Source: Anthopleura xanthogrammica
Lineage: Eukaryota > Cnidaria > Anthozoa > Actiniaria > Actiniidae
Assembly: GCA_964019055.1 (NCBI GenBank)
Contig: OZ025207.1
Span: 9,310,007 to 9,374,006 of the forward strand
Reading direction: 5' to 3'
DNA length: 64,000 bases
Part shown: one piece after another, positions 56,450 through 64,000 of the stretch
Position numbering within the stretch: the first letter of the stretch is position 1
Layout of the letters: every line of letters starts with the position of its first letter
The notes under the pieces: generated by a model
Told to the model about the DNA's origin: nothing
Seen by the model: only the letters and a program-made list of their open reading frames with translations
Databases searched by the model: none
Program-made: the position numbers and the translations under genes

Positions 56450-56580
56450 TGGTAAATCTAAGTCTACTTATGCGTTACTCATCTTCTTCTTTACCGCCAT
56501 CTTGAATAGGCACGTGCATCCACAGGTAACCCAGTTTTAGTTATTGGGCTTCCTGTGGTGCACTTTAATGGCTTTCAAAA
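56450..56580. promoter_or_regulatory. Putative bidirectional promoter (PDF / C39-like gene)
   Basis: Only 131 bp separate the two divergent start codons. It holds CGCCATCTTG, a YY1-like CCAT word in the deformylase leader, CACGTG-containing GGCACGTGCATC, and the palindrome at 56520-56558. Shared promoter function is inferred from spacing. Confidence 0.55.
56520..56558. promoter_or_regulatory. Palindrome CCACAGGTAACCCA...TGGGCTTCCTGTGG
   Basis: Imperfect inverted repeat of about 15-bp arms, 22 bp upstream of the C39-like start codon. It closely resembles the palindrome at 58246-58284 and the tips of the fold-back element at 2693-2966. Confidence 0.6.
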
Positions 56581-57543
56581 ATGGCGGACGCTGTGGGCAC
56601 TTTGGGACAAATGTCAAGAAAAAGCGAAGATATTCCTTCAAAAATTATGCTATGGAGCGAAGAGGAAGCGGCCTTAAAACAAATAGAGCAAGTTGGGGTC
56701 TCAGCTTGTGGGGCTACAGCAGCCCTTAATGTTTTGGTAAGAAAATTTAAATAAACTTATTTTAAAATATTTTATAAAATTTTGTTATTTTATTAATTTT
56801 ATTAATTATCTATTTGATTTCAGGGTGTTCTAGGTATAATGGCTGAGGTCCCAGGTGTCGTCAAAGCTGTTCGTACTCGCTTAAGGGATCTAGATGCGCC
56901 TTTGCCGAAATATCTTTTATCAAGAAGTGTAGCTGGTACTACACACACTGATATCATTGATGGCATTAAAGAAATCAGTAATGATCAAGTTACTGGAAGA
57001 TTTTTCCATTTTTATCCAGAACGAGATATCAATATTTGTTTATGGTTAAAGACATGGCTTTTCAGAGGTGGGATCCCTGTGGCGACAGTGAATTGTCAAA
57101 AGGTGCCATACCCTGATGGGACAATCCCTGACGCATGGCATCATCAGATGATTTGGGGTGTTAGTGAGGATGGAATCCACACAACAAACCCTTGTCAAAT
57201 TATATCAGAAAAAGAACTTACGACTCAATTATGCAGTGAGTCTGTGCTATTGATAAGAAGGAATGATGTGCTAGAAAGATGGGATGTGAACATGGATGAG
57301 ACATCTATTGAGACTAATGAATGGGCAAGACTACAAGTAGTGCAACAGATTGAAAGAATAATCAAAGAAGAAACACTTAAAATCCTATATGGAAATGAGC
57401 TGAAAGATAATGGTATGACCACATCACATGTTGTTATTCCTGCGGCATATAAGTCTGGTATAACAATATTTGCGAAAAAAGGGTCCGCTGCAAGTGAATA
57501 TCTTGATACTGCAGAGGAAATTCCAATGAAGAACAAAAGTTAA
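56581..57543 (+). CDS. Uncharacterised papain-like (peptidase C39-like) protein
   Basis: Exons 56581-56736 and 56824-57543, joined in phase 0 (donor GTAAGA, acceptor GATTTCAG); 291 residues. I do not recognise a named gene. The layout suggests a cysteine-peptidase-like fold. It has a candidate nucleophile in SACGATAALNVL (Cys-43, at the start of a helix), a His in PDAWHHQMIWGV (157-158), and a polar residue in GIHTTNP (Asn-174), in the C, H, N order of C39-like and related papain folds. FFHFYPERDINICLWLKTWL (112-131) is hydrophobic but has charges and is probably internal. There is no signal peptide. The C-terminal 110 residues are charged and partly helical. Peptidase, transferase or ligase activity is undecided. 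An overlapping ATG at 56568 opens a different frame that lacks these motifs. Confidence 0.8.
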
Positions 57544-57638
57544 AATCTTTTGAAAAACAATCAATCTAAAATTTATATATTCAAAACTTTATTAGTATAC
57601 TTCATGTACATATTTATTAGTGGCAAAGAGCGAGCTTC

Positions 57639-57855
57639 TACCATAATATACTGGTTATAATATAAACCCTGTGAATATAAGCCCTCTTATTTGCTTATGC
57701 AAAAATTAGATATCCTTCCACTTATAGCTTAGTGACCTTTGTTTCCAGCTATGACTTCTGCCGACCTCCCCAGTTATAAGGCTATCAAATCCCTCATGAA
57801 AAAATCCCTCATGAATGAGTAAGCCCAGGGCTTATAACCAGGATCTTATGGTATT
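57639..57855. mobile_element. Fold-back element
   Basis: TACCATAATATACTGGTTAT, then AAACCCTG, with the mirrored CAGGGCTTATAACCAGGATC then TTATGGTA; about 215 bp. Related wording (GGGCTTAT) occurs at 46265-46295. It lies just after the C39-like gene and may overlap its 3' UTR. Confidence 0.75.
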
Positions 57856-58245
57856 TTATGGAAACTATTGAAAAAAGGCATCAACATCATCATCATTATT
57901 ATTATTTGAAGTGAAGACCTCTCTAAGGCATATTTTGATGAGTTTTCATCATCATAATTATTCTTATTATTATCATTATCAATATTAGTATATTCAATTA
58001 TTATATCCGGTATTCTGTCTGCTTTGCTAACATACATTGATGTAAATCATTTTAGCATTTTTTTCAATTCTTATTTCAGTTATTTTTTTAATTATTTTAA
58101 TTATTTTTATTTCTTTTCTTTTATGCAACCAAAAAAATATCTTGTGGGGACTTAAAGCTATGGGTCGAGGCAGTTATTGATAGACTGTGTTTCAATGAAA
58201 AACTAAATAAAAAGCTAAATAATAATATCTAGTGGTTTGGAGCTC
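57856..58245. other. Spacer before KDSR, AT-rich
   Basis: Imperfect ATT/CAT runs at 57880-57995, then T-rich DNA. No gene is seen. It should contain the KDSR promoter. Confidence 0.45.
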
Positions 58246-58284
58246 TTGGGCTTCCTGTGGTAATGAGTAACACAGGTAGCCCAA
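58246..58284. promoter_or_regulatory. Palindrome TTGGGCTTCCTGTGG...CACAGGTAGCCCAA
   Basis: An inverted repeat of about 15-bp arms, 30 bp upstream of the KDSR start codon. It is the same motif, with arms swapped, as the palindrome in the PDF/C39-like promoter. Confidence 0.6.
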
Positions 58285-58314
58285 CAGTATAGAGATGTCA
58301 ACTTGGTGGACGCC

Positions 58315-61300
58315 ATGATTCTCGAAATTTTGATTGGAATTGCTTCTTTTTTAGCTGTATTTTACATCCTTGACCTTTTAAATAGAAAGTCAATCAAGTT
58401 TGATGGGAAACATACAGTGGTAAGGCTTAATTACAACTCTTGTTGCTCAAATTTGAAAGGTTTTTAATAGTAAAATATGATTTCAAAATGTCGTGTTTGG
58501 GCACAAGTTGCGAAATGTTAAGATGCTTTTTTGAAAATATTTGATTAATAAATCCATATAATTTTATAGATTACTGGAGGATCTAGTGGTATAGGTAAAG
58601 CTCTGGCTATAGAACTTGCCAAAATTGGTGCAAACGTAACACTGCTAGCACGTAATGAGGTAAGACACTCCGACCTTTTTTTTGCTTCTTGCCATATCAG
58701 CTTCTTTCTGAAATCGTGGGTTTTGACTATTATGTGTCGGCATGTTTTATTTATTACTTCCTTTCTTCATTGCTTCTCTTCCTCCCATCCACTGTTCCCT
58801 TCCTATTTCTCTTCCTTCTTTCCTTCATCCATCCATCATTCCTGACTTTATTTTCCCCTTTACTTCTCCTTCTCCCTTCTTTTCTCTCTCTCCTTCTCTA
58901 ATCTTTCTTTCTTGGATTTACTTGAAATGACATCAACTAAAGTGTTTGAACACTTGGTGCCCAATTACAAGGTCTTAAGATATTAATTTTATACTTGGGT
59001 AAATTACCCATATCTGAGTTGTGGGTACGTACTTCAGCATTAGCTGTGTTCACATATAATAGTGCTGAGCAAGATTATATTGTACTGAGCTAGAACACCA
59101 AGCCCAGGAGCCAAGACAAGTGTAAACATGTTTATACTTAGTTTGGTTATGATGATGGTTATATCCTTATTATGAGACCCAGACAACTAGCTACAATTCA
59201 AGTCATCTGGGTTTATGCTTCTGTCAACCAAATTCTCAATGGTACGTCTGTCGAGCTAGTAAATTTTTGATCAATGGCAACCAAAAACACAAGACGTCTT
59301 TGGCTGTGTTGGTAGCATAAATGAAAATGGGTGTATTCTGATTATTTTTCCAGGAAAGGCTATCAAAGGCCAAAGCAGAAGTAGAAAAGTACTTGCTGGA
59401 AGGTAGAAAGGTAGGTGTTACACTGATTCTTTATTAGACATTAAAAGACCCCTTGAAGCACGTCAGAATGCAGCTCAATTTGGAGGGCAAAACAATAGGT
59501 TCCAATTCTCAGGAGTTTGAAATTCTTTTGTTTTGTCCTCCAAATTGAGCTGCATTCTGGCATGCTGCGAGGGGTGTATTGGTGTGGGTTGATCACATGT
59601 ACAATGGCCATCACCTTTATTCCTCTGTATGGAAAAATATTCAATGTATTTTGATTTTAGGTTCAGACATTCTCTGTGGATCTTAGCAGTGATATAAAAG
59701 TTGTAGAGAAAGCATTTGATGAGGTGAGTCAAAACTGGTTACTATTATGATTCTGATTATCAAACAGTTTTTCACTTCTTTATTTCACTTTGTAGTTTTC
59801 TCATTATTCATGTTTCTAGACAGCTTCCCCCAATTTTGGCAAATTTACAGAGGTGCTGAGTCAGCATTTTTTGGGGGGGTGTCAAAATTAATGCTATAAT
59901 TAGAATTCATGCAGAGGTGTAGCCTACACTGTTAACAGTCCCTCTTTTCTCTTCTAACTGAGTTGTCCACAGTCCCTACTTTTCCTCTTCCCCCTTGCCG
60001 CTTTAAACTAGCCCCCACTCCCCACGTGACCAATAAGGCAGGGATAAAATCTGACTCAACCAAGTTTGGAGGGAAAAGAGGGACTGTTAACAGTAGTCTA
60101 GCCTTTTCTACATTTTCAGAACATCAGCGTAAGTGGTGTGAACTATGAAACTAAATGCTTTTATACTACTCAACTTTGTGACACTTTTGTACTCTGTCAC
60201 TCGCTATAAGCTTACTTCCTTTTGATTCGTTGTTTTGAAGGTTTGTGGGTGTTTTGGTCCAGTAGATATTCTCTTTAACTGTGCTGGGTATGCTACTTGT
60301 GGGGTCTTTGAGGAAACAAGGATTGAAGACTTTAAGGTATATATTTTGAGACATCTGTTTTTATATATATTTTTTTCTTAGAGTAGATCAAGGAGATTAA
60401 TATTTGGACATGCATTTGTACTCAAGTGAGTAGATTGGGTGGGTTGAATGAATGGAAGAATGGATGAATGGATGAATGGATGAATGGATGAATGGATGAA
60501 TGGATGAATGGATGAATGGATGAATGGATGAATGGATGAATGGATGAATGGATGAATGGATGAATGGATGAATGGATGAATGGATGAATGGATGAATGGA
60601 TGAATGGATGAATGGATGAATGGATGAATGGATGAATGGATGAATGGATGAATGGATGAATGGATGAATGGATGAATGGATGAATGGATGAATGGATGAA
60701 TGGATGAATGGATGAATGGATGAATGGATGAATGGATGAATGGATGAATGGATGAATGGATGAATGGATGAATGGATGGATGAATGGATGAATGGATGGA
60801 TGAATGGATGAATGGATGAGTGGATGAATGGATGGATGGATGGATGGATGGATGAATGGATGGATGGATGGATGGATGGATAAATGAATGGATGAATGGA
60901 TGGATGAATGGATGGATGAATGGATGAATGGATGGATGGATGGATGGATGAATGGATGAATGGATGAATGGATGAATGGATGGATGAATGGATGGATGGA
61001 TGGATGGATGAATGGATGGATGAATGGATGGATGAATGGATGGATGAATGGATGGATGAATGGATGGATGGATGAATAGATGAATGGATGGATGGATGGA
61101 TGGATGGATGGATGGATGAATGGGTGGGTGGATGGATGGATGAATGGATGGATGGATGGATGGATGAATGGGTGGGTGGGTGGATGGATGAATGGATGGA
61201 TGGATAGATGGATGGAGGAATGGGTGGGTGGGTGGATGGATGGATGGATTGGTGGGAAGGTGGGTGGATGAATGAATGATCAAACTGACGGACTGTTTTT

Positions 61301-63998
61301 TTCTTCATGGATGTTGTTATTTATGACTAGAATATGATGAACACTAACTACTTTGGGAGTGTGTATCCCACTTATGTCATAACCAAGAGCATGAAACAAA
61401 GAAAACAAGGTCACATAGTGTTTGTTTCCTCTATGGGAGGACAGGTATGTCAGACAGCCTTGAATTCCTGCAATATTTATCATTTCCCATTGTTTTGACA
61501 TTTAACTTTATTCCTATTTTAGCTTGGAATCTTTGGCCTTACTGCATATTCAGCATCCAAATTTGCTATCCGTGGCTTTGCAGAAACCTTGTTTATGGAG
61601 GTAAGAAAAAAAAAGTGTCTTAATCTTATGCTATAATTACTTTGAAAACCTCCTCAGGTACTAAGACAGTGTAGTTTTATTTTATTTCCTGGTGTTTAGG
61701 TAAAGCCTTATAATATTGGTGTTTCTGTGGTATTTCCACCAGACACAGATACTCCAGGATTTGAGAATGAGAATAAACTGAAGGTGAGAATGAAAGTGTT
61801 GTGACAGACTTATAATGATTACAGCGCGACGCGCAAAAGTATGACCACTTTTAATGTATTCGCATACTTCTATGCACGGGCGTTTTGCTACAAACGAGCT
61901 TTTACACACCTTATTTGGTAAAACCAGACAGCTTCGCATCAATTGTGTCGGTTTAAAGTACAAAATCCTGTGCATAGAAGTATGCGAATACATTAAATGT
62001 GGTCATACTTTTGAGCTTCGCGCTGTAATATTATCATCAACTTCTTCATGTTGACAGTGTCTGAAGTGTCTGAAGTCTGAGGTGGCCAGTCATCTTTTCT
62101 GGCCATTAAGCAGCCATTAGTTTTACCCCTGTCAGATTCATCCTTAGTACCAACCACAACATTGTCATCATTTGTATTGCTATCATCCTCCTCATGTGGT
62201 CCCCATTAACTATCACTAGCATGGCAGCAACATCAACGTTGTCGTCATTTTAATAATCACATCATCACCATCATCTGAAGAAGCATTTATAAAGTCTAAA
62301 AGACTTTTACCATTGTGGTCCTCGGCATGAATATCATATTGCATTATTGTCGGACATCAAATGATCATTTCACAAAACATCAGTGACAAGAATAAAACTT
62401 GTCAACTGGTTTATTCCTCAGCGATAAATTATAGCCCTAGCTTTATTCAATATCTGTTGATAATATCAATATTACTTTGCAGCCTGAGGAAACCAAATTG
62501 ATATGCAGTTCAGGTGGTCTATTTAGCCCTGAAAGTGTTGCAAAAAATATCATTTCTGGAGTAAAGGTTGGTTGATTGGAGCTGTATATGTTGTCTTTTT
62601 TTCTTCAACATTCTTTGTGAATTGATCAACAATCTTCTGTTTTAGTCAAGAAAGTTTCTGATATCCTGTGGTTTGGATGGATGGGCCCTCAGTGCAGTTA
62701 CCTCAGGAGCTGCGCCTCCTTCCTCCTGGATTGAATTGATCACACAGGTAAATATTGAAACATCATATTATGTTAATATTAGAAAGTAGTTGGTTTAAGA
62801 TATGGTTGCCAGATGATGGCATCAAGTGGTGGTTGGCAGGTGATGGCATCAAGTGGTGGTTACCAGGTGATGGCATCAAGTGGTGGTTACCAAGTGATGG
62901 CAGCAAGTGGTGGTTACCAGGTGATGGCATCAAGTGGTGGTTGGCAGGTGATGGTATCAAGTGGTAGTTACCAGGTGATGGCATCAAGTGGTGGTTACCA
63001 GGTGATAGCATCAAGTGGTGGTTACTAGGTGATGACATCAAGTGGTGGTTGGCAGGTGATGGCATCAAGTGGTGGTTACCAGGTGATGGCATCAAGTGGT
63101 GGTTGGTAGGTGATGGCATCAAGTGGTGGTTGGCAGGTGATGGCATCAAGTGGTGGTTACCAGGTGATGGCATCAAGTGGTGGTTGGCAGGTGATGGCAT
63201 CAAGTGGTGGTTGGCAGGTGATGGCATCAAGTGGTGGTTGGCAGGTGATGGCATCAAGTGGTGGTTGGTAGGTGATGGCATCAAGTGGTGGTTGGCAGGT
63301 GATGGCATCAAGTGGTGGTTACCAGGTGATGGCATCAAGTGGTGGTTGGTAGGTGATGGCATCAAGTGGGGGTTACCAGGTGATGTCATCAAGTGGTGGT
63401 TGGCAGGTGATGGCATCAAGTGGTGGTTGGTAGGTGATGGCATCAAGTGGTGGTTACCAGGTGATGTCATCAAGTGGTGGTTGGTAGGTGATGTCATCAA
63501 GTGGTGGTTGGCAGGTGATGTCATCAAGTGGTGGTTACCAGGTGATAGCATCAAGTGGTGGTTGGCAGGTGATGGCATCAAGTGGTGGTTGGCAGGTGAT
63601 GGCATCAAGTGGTGGTTGGCAGGTGATGGCATCAAGTGGTGGTTGGTAGGTGATGGCATCAAGTGGGGGTTACCAGGGGATGTCATCAAGTGGTGGTTGG
63701 CAGGTGATGGCATCAAGTGGTGGTTACCAGGTGATGGCATCAAGTGGTGGTTAATTCAAATTTTAATTGATGTCTAGATATTGATATTCTATCAAAACCG
63801 TGGCAAACCCACTCCCCAGTGGGTACTATAGCCCTGAATACTGGTTACCAAGTGATGGTCATGCTATGGTTATTTGTCTTATTCTTGTGTGTTTCCTAGG
63901 TAACAGTAATGGGAGTGCTTCGTATAGTGATGGCATTTACCTCAATCAGTCATGACAAGATTGCTAGAGAAGGAAGAATAAAAAGGGAAGCATCTTGA
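58315..63998 (+). CDS. KDSR: 3-ketodihydrosphingosine reductase
   Basis: Eleven exons, all phase 0: 58315-58419, 58570-58659, 59354-59410, 59661-59723, 60241-60336, 61331-61444, 61523-61600, 61700-61783, 62483-62566, 62646-62747, 63900-63998; 323 residues (human 332). It reduces 3-ketosphinganine to sphinganine with NADPH, the second step of sphingolipid synthesis, on the cytosolic side of the ER. Visible SDR features: N-terminal membrane segment (about 1-21), TGGSSGIG cofactor loop (37-44), NCAG (118-121), catalytic Ser in VSSMGG (170-171) and YSASK (Tyr-184, Lys-188), then [10 protein letters not shown], a strong KDSR mark. A second hydrophobic segment lies near the C-terminus (about 284-308). 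The usual NNAG is NCAG here. The stop is two bases from the window end. Introns 5 and 10 hold long tandem repeats, others hold hairpin elements. Every exon being phase 0 is notable. Confidence 0.95.
59446..59582. mobile_element. MITE family A, copy 5 (opposite orientation)
   Basis: AAAGACCCCTTGAAGCACGT, core CAATAGGTTCCAATTCTC, and the mirrored end GCTGCATTCTGGCATGCTGC then GAGGGG. KDSR intron 3. Confidence 0.85.
59917..60106. mobile_element. Fold-back element
   Basis: Left TAGCCTACACTGTTAACAGT then CCCTCTTTTC; right GAAAAGAGGGACTGTTAACA then GTAGTCTAGCC. About 185 bp, no coding capacity. KDSR intron 4. Confidence 0.8.
60436..61277. repeat. Octanucleotide/tetranucleotide array (GGATGAAT and GGAT), about 840 bp
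   Basis: A nearly perfect run of GGATGAAT units to about 60775, then a mosaic of GGATGAAT and GGAT units, ending in GGGT-rich variants. It lies in KDSR intron 5, 50 bp before exon 6. Because the unit has no stop in several frames, it creates His/Ile/Ser/Pro repeat frames of about 300 codons on the minus strand. These are not genes. Confidence 0.95.
61818..62032. mobile_element. Fold-back element
   Basis: ATTACAGCGCGACGCGCAAA, then AGTATGACCAC and GTATTCGCATACTTCTATGC, mirrored by GCATAGAAGTATGCGAATAC and GTGGTCATACTTTTGAGCTT, CGCGCTGTAAT. About 215 bp. KDSR intron 8. Confidence 0.85.
62809..63755. repeat. 27-bp minisatellite, about 35 copies
   Basis: The unit is GGTGATGGCATCAAGTGG then TGGTTGGCA or TGGTTACCA; GGCA/TACCA/GGTA variants are mixed in no simple order. 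The unit length is a multiple of three and has no stop in two frames, so it yields long repeat frames on both strands (WLxGDGIKW in plus, NHHLMPSP in minus). It lies in KDSR intron 10 and is not coding in the KDSR model. Confidence 0.95.
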
Positions 63999-64000
63999 TA

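Larger units (their letters stand above)
53583..56516. repeat. Tandem segmental duplication, right unit
   Basis: Direct copy of 50868-53582. The junction is near 53582, where the deformylase leader (CGCCATCTTGAA) runs straight into VPS4 intron-3 sequence (AATGCTTCCCTATTGC). At the far end the same leader continues normally (CTTGAATAGGCACG). It is longer than the left unit by a SINE-like insertion at 55412-55697. Confidence 0.9.

Noticed and set aside
60378..61308. Two overlapping open frames of about 300 codons on the minus strand, His/Pro/Ile/Ser repeats
   Set aside because: They are read-through of the GGATGAAT/GGAT array inside a KDSR intron. There are no unique domains, and the frames exist only because the unit lacks stops.
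60436..63755. CRISPR-like array
   Set aside because: The repeats are contiguous without unique spacers, and the DNA is animal nuclear.
62763..63777. Long repeat open frames on both strands (326 and 242 codons)
   Set aside because: A product of the 27-bp minisatellite. Both strands are open for the same trivial reason, and the KDSR exons splice cleanly around it.

Overview
The window is animal nuclear DNA. Genes are split into many short exons with GT-AG introns (one GC-AG), the intergenic and intronic DNA is AT-rich, and it is crowded with fold-back DNA elements, tRNA-derived SINE fragments and simple repeats. Gene content (deiodinase, GSE1, GINS2, V-ATPase d, VPS4, PDF, KDSR) is metazoan. 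Intron-rich structure and vertebrate-like protein conservation, with invertebrate-style repeats, suggest an early-branching animal, most likely a cnidarian. That placement is inference; I could not run a search.

Layout. 1-1341: a GAT-rich microsatellite, then the last two visible exons of a kelch-repeat gene (+). 3273-6218: a two-exon iodothyronine deiodinase (-) with an in-frame TGA at the selenocysteine position. 6219-10780: no gene, but fold-back and SINE repeats. 10832-33211: a 16-exon gene (+) modelled as 1863 residues. Exons 2-16 are a clear GSE1 homologue; the large first exon encodes six cysteine-rich modules that I do not know from human GSE1. 34551-36916: GINS2/PSF2 (-, 5 exons). 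38558-41972: V-ATPase V0 subunit d (-, 8 exons). 44495-52236: VPS4 (-, 13 exons). 50868-56516: a tandem segmental duplication spanning the VPS4 5' end and the neighbouring peptide deformylase gene. It leaves a broken deformylase copy, a second open set of VPS4 exons 1-3, and one intact deformylase (55766-56449, -). 56581-57543: a two-exon papain-like (C39-like) protein of unknown function (+), divergent from the deformylase. 58315-63998: 3-ketodihydrosphingosine reductase (+, 11 exons), with two very long tandem repeats in its introns.

The genes are mostly unrelated housekeeping or regulatory functions and do not form one pathway. The strongest neighbour relationships are the PDF/C39-like head-to-head pair, which share about 130 bp, and the VPS4-PDF duplication. 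Reading frame was followed across every proposed splice junction and the summed coding lengths are multiples of three. This supports the models, but there is no transcript evidence.
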